A stretch of DNA of 64,000 bases from assembly GCF_001544695.2 (NCBI RefSeq), contig NZ_FCOM02000018.1, positions 1-64,000 on the forward strand, read 5' to 3'. Under the pieces are notes generated by a model. The model saw only the letters and a program-made list of their open reading frames with translations, searched no databases and was not told the DNA's origin. This document shows, one piece after another, positions 1 to 8,501 of this stretch. The stretch comes from Caballeronia arvi (lineage in GTDB: Bacteria; Pseudomonadota; Gammaproteobacteria; Burkholderiales; Burkholderiaceae). The position numbers and the translations under genes were made by a program. Position 1 is the first letter of the stretch. Each line of letters begins with the position of its first letter.

Positions 1-109
1 TTCGTGAGCTGCCTTCTATAACGTCCGCAGCTACGTGAGCGATGACCGCCGAGCTCTATTAATCAGCGTTTCCCTAGCTTAATCATGACGATCCTCGTGC
101 GACGAATTA

Positions 110-1429
110 TCAGCTCTCTTTGCCTGCACGGCACTGGCCCCACATCAGATTCAAATTCGCGCCAACAGACAGAAACGGTTGGGGCGGATTCAGATTGGGG
201 CCCGGAGAGGACAGTAAGAACTCTATGAGTTCGTTGCGCTGACCGGCCAGCCAGTCCGCCAGCAACGTGCCTGTAATCGTGCCGCGTGTAATGCCTAAGC
301 CCCCGCAACAGAGAGCCCCGTAAACATTGGGAGCCAACTGACCGAAATGCGCCCTGTGATTACGCGACAGACACATCGCTCCTCCCCATGTGTACTCCAG
401 CTCGACGTTCGGCAACATGGGAAAGCGCCGGTCGAAGGACTCGCGATGACGGTGCGCGACTCGATTCAGGAAGCCTTCATTGCTACGGCCACCTGGATTG
501 AAACTGAAGCTGTTGCGTATAAGAAGACGGTTGTCCGGCGTCCGCCGCAACGTGCTTCCAAACGGATCGGCAGGAATGATGCCCCAGGCAGGCATGCCTC
601 CGAGCCTGGCTTGTTCTTCCTCGGTCAATACCCTTGTCATGCTGGCATAAGTGAATACGGGAAGTAGCCGCGCCTTCAGGAAACCGAAACTCGATGCGAA
701 AGCGTTATTGGTCAGCAGCAGTTTGTCTGCAACGATCTCGCCATGCTCATGCTTCAACGTGATTCTGCTACCGTAATCTACCGAGGAAACCGGCGTATAT
801 TCGTGCAGCGTGACGTTTTCCGGCAGACTGTCCGCCAAGCCTTTGACCAACGATGCCGGCTGCAAAAGGATCGTACCTGGCGTGAATAGCCCTTTTTTAT
901 AGTAGGACGTGCCAATGCGCGCAGGAAGGTCCGCTTCGGAGATAACTTCACTCTCCTCGCCAAGGGTTTCCAGTCCTCGACGGTAAGCATTCAGAACGGC
1001 AATACCGCGCGGCTCGACGGCGGCCTGGTACTTGCCAACGGGACGCAAGTCGCAGTCGATGTTGTGCTCGGCAACCAGCTTCCTGATGATCTCCTGTGCT
1101 GCCTTGTTGAGCTTGAGGTTCATCTTCGCCGTGGCGAGATCCCCAATATAATCGGGCGCACCGATATCATGCGGCAAGTCGATCGCAAATCCAGAGTTTC
1201 TTCCGGATGAACCATAACCCACCTCCTGCGCTTCCAGAAGGATGACTTGCTCATCGGGATAGTGCAGCGCAATCCGCCGCGCTGCCGCCAGCCCTGTCAG
1301 GCCTGCGCCGACTACTACCCAGCGGGCCGATGTCTTTCCTGAATGCGGTGCTGTGACTTGCCGTTTCCGGCTCAGGTGGAACCAGCCACAGGCTTTGTCG
1401 TCAGCAGGTAAATGTTCTACGCGTCTCAT
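110..1429 (-). CDS. DAO-family FAD-dependent oxidoreductase (PuuB-like)
   Basis: This 439-residue protein has a Rossmann FAD-binding motif GAGLTGLAAARRIA near residues 41-54, followed by YGSSGRNSGFAID. That second motif is typical of the glycine oxidase / gamma-glutamylputrescine oxidase (PuuB) branch of the DAO family. A C-terminal CCGGLGITRGT stretch matches the usual second flavin-contacting region. Members oxidise a C-N bond of an amino acid or amine using FAD in the cytoplasm; the substrate here is unknown. The ATG at 1429 is chosen; a GTG nine bases further upstream is in frame, and neither has a clear ribosome binding site. The gene reads in the same direction as the YdiJ-like gene and the binding protein, but has its own upstream region carrying an element shared with the binding-protein gene, so it is probably co-regulated rather than only read through. 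Confidence 0.85.
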   Translation of the reverse strand: MRRVEHLPADDKACGWFHLSRKRQVTAPHSGKTSARWVVVGAGLTGLAAARRIALHYPDEQVILLEAQEVGYGSSGRNSGFAIDLPHDIGAPDYIGDLATAKMNLKLNKAAQEIIRKLVAEHNIDCDLRPVGKYQAAVEPRGIAVLNAYRRGLETLGEESEVISEADLPARIGTSYYKKGLFTPGTILLQPASLVKGLADSLPENVTLHEYTPVSSVDYGSRITLKHEHGEIVADKLLLTNNAFASSFGFLKARLLPVFTYASMTRVLTEEEQARLGGMPAWGIIPADPFGSTLRRTPDNRLLIRNSFSFNPGGRSNEGFLNRVAHRHRESFDRRFPMLPNVELEYTWGGAMCLSRNHRAHFGQLAPNVYGALCCGGLGITRGTITGTLLADWLAGQRNELIEFLLSSPGPNLNPPQPFLSVGANLNLMWGQCRAGKES

Positions 1430-1480
1430 ATTGAACACCGAATTTATCGAAAGTATCGGTTCTCGGAAGCACGGCCGCCT

Positions 1481-1531
1481 ATAAGGAATGAGGCATTTGC
1501 TGTGATGTTGCTGCCATTAAGGGTATGCCCT
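1481..1531 (-). promoter_or_regulatory. Upstream element, copy 1 (51 bp, repeated at 5954-6004)
   Basis: This 51-bp stretch lies about 50 bp upstream of the DAO-family gene. It matches 43 of 51 bases with 5954-6004, which sits at a similar place upstream of the binding-protein gene. The conserved core on the plus strand includes GTTGCTGCCA and AGGGTATG. Similarity continues weakly towards each gene start (AGTATCG is shared). The regulator is unknown. The placement and conservation suggest a shared promoter or operator. Confidence 0.6.
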
Positions 1532-1571
1532 TAAAGCGTCACGCGCCGCAATGGCGCGGCTCGCCCGATCG

Positions 1572-4500
1572 TTATTGCGACGCCCGGACGTGATCGAGTA
1601 AAGCCTGTAATGGATGGCGCAGTTGCCGCGCCGACAAGCGCTTGACCTGACTGCGGCAGGAGTAGCCTGTCGCCAGGGCTTCGCCGTGATCGTCCGACGC
1701 GGCTATATAGGCCGCCCACGATTGAGCGTAGATCGTCCGGGACGTCTCGACATTTCGAGCCTCGTGACCATAGGTGCCGGACATGCCGCAGCATCCGGTG
1801 TCCTGAACCAGCAAGCGCAGGCCACGACGCGCGAAGAGTTGCGCCCATTGCCTGGAGCTGTCGGGAGCATTGGTTCGCTCGGTACAGTGCGGTAGAAACC
1901 GATAAGTCAAAGACGAGCCATCGCCACTGGCTTCCGGAAGGGCCTTCAACAGCCATTCCTGCGGCAACGCGACCTGTGGCGCTTCGGCAAGCCCTGGCAC
2001 CTTCAAATATTCCTGTCGATACGTCAACGTCATGGCGGGATCGAGCCCGACGAGAGGAATGCCGGATCGTGCGAGTGCGCTTAGTTGAGTCGCGTTGCGA
2101 ATCGCCGCCTTGGCAAAAGCCTCGAGAAAGCCCTGCACGTGCAGAGGCTTGCCGTTCGGATTGAGCGGTGCCAGCCATACCCGAAAGCCCAGGCGTGCCG
2201 CGAGCTCGATCAGTGTGGCCAGATGCTCCGTATCGAAGAAGCGGGTAAAGGTGTCCTGAACGATGATGACACTGCGTTCGCGCTGCGCCTGGCCCAACGC
2301 AGCCAGCGCTTGCGGCTCCGCTGGCCGGACCTGCCATTTCCGCAAAACAGCCGCCAGATCGTATCGACTCAAAAGCGGGCTGTCGACCATGCCGACGCGT
2401 CGCTCGAGCAATGAGCGAACCATTGCTGTACGCATCAAGCCGTTGTAAAACCCGGGCAGACGCGCCATCAACGGCATGGTGAATTCGAGCGAGCCAATCA
2501 GGTAGTCGCGCACCGGTCGCAGATAACGGCGGTGATACAGCTCGAGGAATCGTGAGCGGAACTCCGGAACGTTGACCTTGACCGGGCATTGTCCCGCACA
2601 TGATTTGCAGGCGAGGCAACCGGCCATCGCATCGTAGACCTCGTGCGAGAAGTCGGATTCGCGGCGGTGCGCGGCCCGGCTGTTACGCCAACGGCCAGCG
2701 AGACTCGTCAGAAATGGCTGCCGCGTACGCGCTACTGCAACGACATCGACGCCCGCCTGACCTTGCAGGCGCAGCCATTCCCGCATGAGCGACGCGCGCC
2801 CTTTCGGCGAATGCACCCGCTCGCGCGTAGCCTTCCACGACGGACACATCGCGTCGTCGGGATCGAAGTTATAACAGGCACCATTGCCATTGCAGTGCAT
2901 GGCCGTGCCATAGCTTTGCCAGACACGCTCATCGATCTGCCGATCAAATTCTCCGCGCGTGGGGACTTCGTCGATCTTCAGCAATCGCATCGTAGTGGCC
3001 GCCGGTGTGGCGATCTTGCCCGGATTGAACTGATTGCGCGGATCGAATGCCGCCTTCAACTGTTGAAGCGAACCATACAGCTCGCCAAAAAAGCGAGGCG
3101 CATATTCAGAGCGCACGCCTTTGCCGTGCTCTCCCCACAACAAGCCGCCATGACGCTGCGTGAGTTCCGCCACGCCATCTGAAATGGGCCGCACCAGAGC
3201 CGCCTGCCGCGGATCCTTCATGTCCAGCGCGGGACGCACGTGGAGCACTCCGGCATCGACATGGCCGAACATTCCATACTGCAAGTTATGCCCATCGAGC
3301 AGCGCGCGAAATTCCGCAATATACGCGGCGAGATTTTCCGGAGGAACGGCAGTGTCTTCGACAAAAGGCTGCGGGCGAGCCTCGCCCTGCACGTTGCCGA
3401 GCAAGCCCACTGCACGCTTGCGCATCGTATAGACGCGCGTGATGGCGTCCTCGCCCACGGCCAGCGTGTGTCCCAGCCGTTCTACGCTCGTGTCGGTCCG
3501 CAGATGATCGATGAATGCGTGGACTCGGGCATCGACTTCATGCGCGTCGTCGCCGCTGAACTCGATCAGGTTGATGCCGAGCGTCGGCCGCTCGTCCTCT
3601 TGCGGGAAGTACTCGGCCACGCTGGTCCAGACAAAGTCCTGCATGGCGAGAAGCAGCACCTTCGAGTCCACCGTCTCTATCGACAATGGCCGATGCGCCA
3701 TCAGCGCTTGCGCGTCGCGAAGGGCATCCATGAAGCCGGCGTAGCGCACGTTGACCAGCACCGAATACTTCGGAATGGGCAATACATTGAGCCTTGCTTC
3801 CACGACGAAGCCGAGCGACCCTTCCGCCCCGCATAACACGCTGTTGAGATTGAAGCGTCCGTCGGGCTCGCGCAAATGCGGCAGGTCATAACCCGTCAGA
3901 CAACGATTGAGCTTCGGAAACTTCGCTTCGATGAGTTCCGCTTTGTCCTCGCTGATGCGCTGCGCCGTGCGATAGACCTTACCGACACGATCCTGCCGTG
4001 CACACATACGCTCCAACTCATCGACTTCGAGTGCCTCGCTGTGCAGACTCTCGCCACCGAGCAAGACGAAATCCAGCGCGAGAACGTGGTCACGGGTTTT
4101 ACCGTAGGTACAACTTCCCTGACCGCTGGCGTCGGTGTTGATCATGCCGCCGATGGTGGCCCGGTTCGAAGTCGATAGCTCGGGCGCAAAGAACAGTCCA
4201 TGCGGCTCCAGGGCCGCGTTGAGCTGATCCTTGACGACGCCCGCCTGCACCCTGACCCACCGTTCTTCCGCATTGATCTCGAGAATCCGGTTCATGTTTC
4301 GCGAGAGATCCACGACCAGACCCGTGGTCAGCGACTGCCCGTTGGTGCCGGTGCCCCCGCCACGCGGCGCCACCACTATGTCGCGGTATGCCGGCTCGTC
4401 CAGTAGTCTTGCCAGAAGCCGAACATCGTCGGCATGCGCCGGATGGATCACCGCTTGCGGCAAACGCTGGTAAATCGAGTTGTCCGTTGCCAGTACGGTT

Positions 4501-4619
4501 CGGTTCGCATAGTCCGCGCTGATCTCTCCTTCAAAACCCTGTGATCGGATTGCAGCAAGAAATTCGCGATAACGGGGTTCGAGAGGATCTGCGGGACGGG
4601 GCAAAGGAGCAATCGACAT
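1572..4619 (-). CDS. ydiJ: FAD/Fe-S 2-hydroxyacid dehydrogenase, YdiJ-like (D-2-hydroxyglutarate dehydrogenase type)
   Basis: The protein is about 1015 residues, almost exactly the size of E. coli YdiJ. It is built as a fusion. An N-terminal GlcD/PCMH-type FAD domain is seen in RGGGTGTNGQSLTTGLVVDL (about residues 88-107). An FAD-oxidase C-terminal domain and cysteine-rich iron-sulfur segments follow (CNGNGACYNFDPDDAMC, then CLACKSCAGQCP). A C-terminal cysteine-rich domain carries DTGCCGMSGTYGHE. The family oxidises D-2-hydroxy acids at the membrane or cytosol and passes electrons to the quinone pool; YdiJ itself is linked to D-2-hydroxyglutarate. The start is the ATG at 4619 (a TTG lies at 4628). 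It is 48 bases downstream of the binding-protein stop, so the two are probably one operon. Confidence 0.85.
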   Translation of the reverse strand: MSIAPLPRPADPLEPRYREFLAAIRSQGFEGEISADYANRTVLATDNSIYQRLPQAVIHPAHADDVRLLARLLDEPAYRDIVVAPRGGGTGTNGQSLTTGLVVDLSRNMNRILEINAEERWVRVQAGVVKDQLNAALEPHGLFFAPELSTSNRATIGGMINTDASGQGSCTYGKTRDHVLALDFVLLGGESLHSEALEVDELERMCARQDRVGKVYRTAQRISEDKAELIEAKFPKLNRCLTGYDLPHLREPDGRFNLNSVLCGAEGSLGFVVEARLNVLPIPKYSVLVNVRYAGFMDALRDAQALMAHRPLSIETVDSKVLLLAMQDFVWTSVAEYFPQEDERPTLGINLIEFSGDDAHEVDARVHAFIDHLRTDTSVERLGHTLAVGEDAITRVYTMRKRAVGLLGNVQGEARPQPFVEDTAVPPENLAAYIAEFRALLDGHNLQYGMFGHVDAGVLHVRPALDMKDPRQAALVRPISDGVAELTQRHGGLLWGEHGKGVRSEYAPRFFGELYGSLQQLKAAFDPRNQFNPGKIATPAATTMRLLKIDEVPTRGEFDRQIDERVWQSYGTAMHCNGNGACYNFDPDDAMCPSWKATRERVHSPKGRASLMREWLRLQGQAGVDVVAVARTRQPFLTSLAGRWRNSRAAHRRESDFSHEVYDAMAGCLACKSCAGQCPVKVNVPEFRSRFLELYHRRYLRPVRDYLIGSLEFTMPLMARLPGFYNGLMRTAMVRSLLERRVGMVDSPLLSRYDLAAVLRKWQVRPAEPQALAALGQAQRERSVIIVQDTFTRFFDTEHLATLIELAARLGFRVWLAPLNPNGKPLHVQGFLEAFAKAAIRNATQLSALARSGIPLVGLDPAMTLTYRQEYLKVPGLAEAPQVALPQEWLLKALPEASGDGSSLTYRFLPHCTERTNAPDSSRQWAQLFARRGLRLLVQDTGCCGMSGTYGHEARNVETSRTIYAQSWAAYIAASDDHGEALATGYSCRSQVKRLSARQLRHPLQALLDHVRASQ

Positions 4620-4667
4620 AGCATGCAATGTGGATGAATCGTGGATGGAGTCGGCAGCGGACGCGCC

Positions 4668-5801
4668 CTATTCGCCGATCGTCGTCACCGGAACCCACTT
4701 GTTAGCCTTGACCTGATAGAGCGTCGAGGTGGGATTCTTGAGATCGCCGTTACTGTCGAATGAAATCTCTCCGGTAATACCCTTGTATTGCGTTGCGCGC
4801 AGCGAGGACATGAGCGTTTCCGGCTTCGATGAGTTCGCCTGCTTCATCGCGTTGATCGCGACCCAGGCGCAGTCGTATGCGAACGGCGAGTACGTCAGGG
4901 GCTCTGCGCCGAACCGCTTCTTGAACTTCTCGGCGAATGCACGGCCCTCGGGAAGCGATTCCACTGGACGGCCATACTCCCACGCCATCGCACCTTCCGC
5001 CGCCGTGCCCGCGATCTGAATGAAGATGGAATCCGCGATACCGCCGCTGCCGACGAACTGCGTTCGCATGCCGAGTTGCTTCATGCGCTTCGTGATGAGC
5101 GCGGCCTGATTGTCGCCGCCGCCATAGAAAAGCAGATCGGCATTCGCGCCCTTGATATTGGTGAGCTGAGCATTGAACTCGACGGCCTTGTCGTTCGTGA
5201 ATTCGGACGCGACGATCTGGCCGCCCGCTGCCTGTACGGCCTTCTTGAACTCATCGACCGCTCCCTGGCCGAAAGCCGTTCGATCGTCCATGACCGCGAT
5301 ACGCTTCGCTTTGGTCACCGTCACCGCATATTTCCCTGCGTTGCCCGAATTCTGCGCATCGGTTGCGATGATGCGGAAGACGTTCTTTCCGCCCAGACGC
5401 GTGATGGCGGGATTGGTGGCTGCCGGATCGATCAGCGGGATGCCGGCTTTTGCGAATATGGGCGCCGCCGGCAGCGCCACGCCGGAGTTGTAGTAACCGA
5501 CGACCGCGATGACGCCATCATCGACGAGCTTTTGAGCGACCTGCACGCCGATGCGCGGGTCCGACTGGTCATCGACCGAGGCCAGTTCGAAACGCGCCTC
5601 GCGTCCGCCGAGCTTGATGTGTTGTGCGTTCGCTTCGTCCAGCGCGAGCCTTACACCGTTTTCGAGATCCTTCCCGTTCGAGGCATTGATGCCAGTGAGC
5701 GGTGCGGACACGCCGATCTTGATGGTCTCTTGAGCGATCGCAGACTGCGAGCCCGCGGCAAGGGCAAAAACACAAAGGATTGATGGCAGGATCTTTTTCA
5801 T
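4668..5801 (-). CDS. Branched-chain amino acid-type ABC transporter substrate-binding protein
   Basis: This is a periplasmic binding protein of the LivJ/LivK family (PBP type 1). From the ATG at 5801 it starts with a clean Sec signal peptide, MKKILPSILCVFALAAGSQS followed by AIAQ, and is 377 residues long. In-frame starts at 5840 and 5852 would only add residues before this signal. Mature-protein motifs include IKIGVSAPLTG, VVGYYNSGVALPAAPIF and the hinge region AAEGAMAWEYGRPVE. Family members bind amino acids or other small carboxylates for an ABC importer. No LivHMGF permease or ATPase genes are in the window, so the partner must lie elsewhere. It precedes the YdiJ-like gene, suggesting uptake of a compound oxidised by that enzyme and the DAO-family protein; the substrate is inferred only. 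Confidence 0.88.
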   Translation of the reverse strand: MKKILPSILCVFALAAGSQSAIAQETIKIGVSAPLTGINASNGKDLENGVRLALDEANAQHIKLGGREARFELASVDDQSDPRIGVQVAQKLVDDGVIAVVGYYNSGVALPAAPIFAKAGIPLIDPAATNPAITRLGGKNVFRIIATDAQNSGNAGKYAVTVTKAKRIAVMDDRTAFGQGAVDEFKKAVQAAGGQIVASEFTNDKAVEFNAQLTNIKGANADLLFYGGGDNQAALITKRMKQLGMRTQFVGSGGIADSIFIQIAGTAAEGAMAWEYGRPVESLPEGRAFAEKFKKRFGAEPLTYSPFAYDCAWVAINAMKQANSSKPETLMSSLRATQYKGITGEISFDSNGDLKNPTSTLYQVKANKWVPVTTIGE

Positions 5802-5953
5802 GATTGGGCGATGGTTCAGTCGGGGAAATAACTTAGACATACTGATATTCACTATTCGAGCAGGATCGAAGCCTGCCTGCCATCACCCGATTCGCGACTG
5901 GGTGATCACCTTTTGGGTGTAGAGAGTATCGAATCCCGAAGCCGCTTCCGCAT

Positions 5954-6004
5954 ATAACGAATGGGGCAATTGGTGTGACGTTGCTGCCACTCAGGGTATG
6001 TCCT
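5954..6004 (-). promoter_or_regulatory. Upstream element, copy 2 (51 bp, repeated at 1481-1531)
   Basis: This is the second copy of the conserved element described at 1481-1531 (43 of 51 identical positions). It lies between the LysR stop and the binding-protein gene, about 150 bp upstream of the chosen binding-protein start. The same orientation relative to a minus-strand gene in both places supports a regulatory role rather than a chance repeat. Confidence 0.6.
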
Positions 6005-6033
6005 AGAGCGACCAGGAGTCAGTTGGCAGCCCG

Positions 6034-6939
6034 TCAAGCCTGCTTCAGGTCGCCGATGATCCACTCGAGACACGACGATGCAAGGTCGTCCAGGCTGCGT
6101 CCCGCAAGCGTCAGCACCTGAAGACGGCGCTGCGTAAGGAGCGGGTTATCGAACGGAATCGCCTTCATGCGGTCCACGCCCAGCCGCTTCGCGACGGACA
6201 CATATCCCGACGGCATGATCGCCTCCGGCACCGCCAGCGCGAACCGGTACAGCGCCGCGACGTAACGGCTCGTCATCATCGGTACGATTTCGAGGTTCTC
6301 GACATTGCACGCGATGTCGAAGAGCTGGCGGTTGGTCGTGCCCTTGTCCTGCAGCACCACGGGATAGTCGGTCAGATCCTTAAGCGCGACCTTCGTTTTG
6401 CTAGCAAGCGGATGCGTCTCGTGCATCAGCGCCATGACCGGCGCGCGCTGCGTGTACTGCACGGTGACGCCGGGCTCCGGCCTGAAGCTGAACGCGAGCG
6501 CGAGCGACGCTTCGCCCGACAGCAGCAACTGGCTCGCCCGTTCCGACGACACGACTTCGAGCTGAATCACGATATCCGGATGCGCGCGGCAGAACGCGCC
6601 CAGCGACACGGGCAGAAAGTCGAACGCGAAGCCTTCGGTGCATGCGATGGTCAGCGTGCGCGCGCGCCGCCGCTCGTCGCCCTGAATTTCGTCGAAGACG
6701 GCTTGCGCGTCGGATAGCGTGCGTTGCGCGTGGCGCAGCAACAGACGCCCGGCATGCGAAAGCACCATGCCGCGCGCGTGGCGCTCGAAGAGCGGCACAC
6801 CGATGTCGCCTTCGAGCTTGGCGATATGCCGGCTCAGTGCGGACACGGTCAGCCCGAGCTTTTCGGTCGCAGACGTCAGCGAACCGGCCTGAGCGACGAC
6901 CGAGAAATAGTAAAGCGACGGCTCCAGCAGCTTGCGCAT
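6034..6939 (-). CDS. LysR-family transcriptional regulator
   Basis: The 301-residue length is typical of LysR regulators. The N-terminal winged helix-turn-helix is clear: SVVAQAGSLTSATEKLGLT followed by VSALSRHIAKLEGDIGVPLF. A periplasmic-binding-like effector domain starts near residue 90 (LTIACTEGFAFDFLPVSL). The ATG at 6939 puts the HTH at the usual distance from the start; longer in-frame starts upstream would add a non-conserved, promoter-derived tail. The gene is divergent from the M20-hydrolase operon with 145 bp between them, the classic layout for a LysR activator and its target. A candidate binding site (6999-7035) lies in that gap and recurs upstream of the porin. Confidence 0.9.
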   Translation of the reverse strand: MRKLLEPSLYYFSVVAQAGSLTSATEKLGLTVSALSRHIAKLEGDIGVPLFERHARGMVLSHAGRLLLRHAQRTLSDAQAVFDEIQGDERRRARTLTIACTEGFAFDFLPVSLGAFCRAHPDIVIQLEVVSSERASQLLLSGEASLALAFSFRPEPGVTVQYTQRAPVMALMHETHPLASKTKVALKDLTDYPVVLQDKGTTNRQLFDIACNVENLEIVPMMTSRYVAALYRFALAVPEAIMPSGYVSVAKRLGVDRMKAIPFDNPLLTQRRLQVLTLAGRSLDDLASSCLEWIIGDLKQA

Positions 6940-6998
6940 GGCGATCACGATGAGGTGGACGAGCGTAGACCCGAGTGTGACGCAAGGTTTGAGGAAAA

Positions 6999-7035
6999 CG
7001 CAAATGTACCTTGTTTGATTGCGAATACACGGATG
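6999..7035. promoter_or_regulatory. Candidate LysR operator, site A
   Basis: In the 145-bp divergent gap, CGCAAA is followed after 6 bases by TTGTTTGATTGCGAATAC. The two parts form an imperfect inverted repeat (GCAAA / TTTGATTGC). The same arrangement with the same spacing occurs at 14243-14279 before the porin gene (28 of 37 positions identical; 21 of 25 over the right part). LysR proteins bind such interrupted dyads (T-N11-A type). Confidence 0.6.
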
Positions 7036-7084
7036 CTCGCGCAGCGCTAATCTGGTGTCACTCGCCTTAATTCTTCTCCACGAC

Positions 7085-8473
7085 ATGTCCCGACAAAGCG
7101 CTCTCGCTCTCGCCCAATCGCACTTCGACAGCGGCGAATTCCTCGCCACCTTGAGCCGGCGCGTCGCGCTCGCCACCGAAAGCCAGCGCGCCGACGCGGC
7201 GCCCGTGCTGCGCCGCTATCTCAGCGAAGAGATCGAAGCCGCGCTGTCATCGCTCGGATTCACCTGCGAGATAGTGGAAAACCCTGTGGCGGGCATGCCG
7301 CCGTTTCTCGTCGGCGAGCGTATCGAATCGTCGTCGCGTCCCACGGTGCTGCTGTACGGCCACGGCGACGTGATCGACGGCGACGCCGTCAACTGGACGC
7401 AGGAGCGTTCGCCCTGGCGCGTGAGCGTCGAAGGCGAGCGCTGGTACGGACGCGGCATCGCCGATAACAAGGCGCAGCATTCCATCAATCTCGCCGCGCT
7501 TGCGGCCGTATTCGCGGAGCGCGGAGAACTCGGCTTCAACGCGAAGATCGTCTTCGAGATGGGCGAGGAAGTCGGCTCGCCCGGACTCGATGCCGTCTGC
7601 GCGATGCTGCGCGAACGCCTCGCGGCGGATCTGCTGATCGCATCGGACGGGCCGCGTCAGCGCGCGACCTCGCCCACGGTGTTTCTCGGCTCGCGCGGCG
7701 CATTGCACTTCCGGCTGCGTATCGCCAATGCGTTCGGCGCGCGTCACTCGGGCAACTGGGGCGGCGTGCTCGCCAATCCCGCGACCGTGCTCGCCAATGC
7801 GATCGCGAGTCTGGTCGACGGTCACGGCCGCATTCGCATCAACGGCCTGCTGCCGCCGCCGATTCCGCCGCAGGTGCGCGAACGCGTCGCCGGTCTGGAA
7901 ATCGGCATGGACCAAGGCGATCCGCCGTTGTCATCGAACTGGGGCGAGCCCGGTCTCACGTCCGCCGAGCGCGTCTTCGCATGGAACACGCTCGAAGTGC
8001 TCGCGATGCAGTCGGGCAACGTCGCCAACGCGGTGAGCGCGATCCCGGCCGCGGCGGAGGCCGTGTGCCAGTTGCGCTTCGTCGTCGGCACCGAATGGAA
8101 GCGCGCGAAGGCGCTCATCGAAGCGCATCTCGCGCGCGAAGGCTTCGAGGGCATCGACGTGACTATCGAGGCATCGGGCGGCGCAACGCGGCTCGATCCG
8201 AACGATCCGTGGGTCGCATTCATGGAGCGTTCGATCGAGGCATCGACGGGCAAGCGCGTGACCCTGCTGCCGAATCTCGGCGGCACGATTCCCAACGAAT
8301 GCTTCGCCGACACGCTCGGCCTGCCGACGATCTGGATTCCGCACTCTTACCCCGGCTGCCGTCAGCATGCACCCGACGAACACGTGCTCGCGCCGGTCAT
8401 GTGCGAGGCTTTGCAACTGATGACCGGCGTGTTCTGGGATCTCGGCGACGCCGACGCGCCGCACGCTCGCTAA
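7085..8473 (+). CDS. M20-family metallohydrolase (amidohydrolase/peptidase)
   Basis: This 462-residue protein shows the M20 metal-site order. HGD in LLYGHGDVIDGD (about 91-102) holds the first His and Asp. GRGIADNK carries the bridging Asp (about 127). MGEEVGSPG carries the catalytic Glu pair (about 161-162). It has no signal peptide, so it is cytosolic. M20 enzymes use two zinc ions to cleave amide bonds of peptides, N-acyl amino acids or other amides, and one known relative deaminates 5-nitroanthranilate. The ATG at 7085 follows a short leader. It is the first gene of a six-gene operon and may perform an early deacylation or aminohydrolase step. The substrate cannot be read from sequence. 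Confidence 0.85.
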   Translation: MSRQSALALAQSHFDSGEFLATLSRRVALATESQRADAAPVLRRYLSEEIEAALSSLGFTCEIVENPVAGMPPFLVGERIESSSRPTVLLYGHGDVIDGDAVNWTQERSPWRVSVEGERWYGRGIADNKAQHSINLAALAAVFAERGELGFNAKIVFEMGEEVGSPGLDAVCAMLRERLAADLLIASDGPRQRATSPTVFLGSRGALHFRLRIANAFGARHSGNWGGVLANPATVLANAIASLVDGHGRIRINGLLPPPIPPQVRERVAGLEIGMDQGDPPLSSNWGEPGLTSAERVFAWNTLEVLAMQSGNVANAVSAIPAAAEAVCQLRFVVGTEWKRAKALIEAHLAREGFEGIDVTIEASGGATRLDPNDPWVAFMERSIEASTGKRVTLLPNLGGTIPNECFADTLGLPTIWIPHSYPGCRQHAPDEHVLAPVMCEALQLMTGVFWDLGDADAPHAR

Positions 8474-8501
8474 CCCCCTCCCTTGAATGGAACCCCACGA
8501 C

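Noticed and set aside
1..109. The first 109 bases as part of a gene
   Set aside because: No convincing frame or motif is seen; the region appears to be downstream spacer of the DAO-family gene.
1481..6004. The repeated 51-bp element considered as a sigma-54 promoter
   Set aside because: TGGCA occurs on the minus strand, but no GC dinucleotide motif is present at the required 10-bp spacing.
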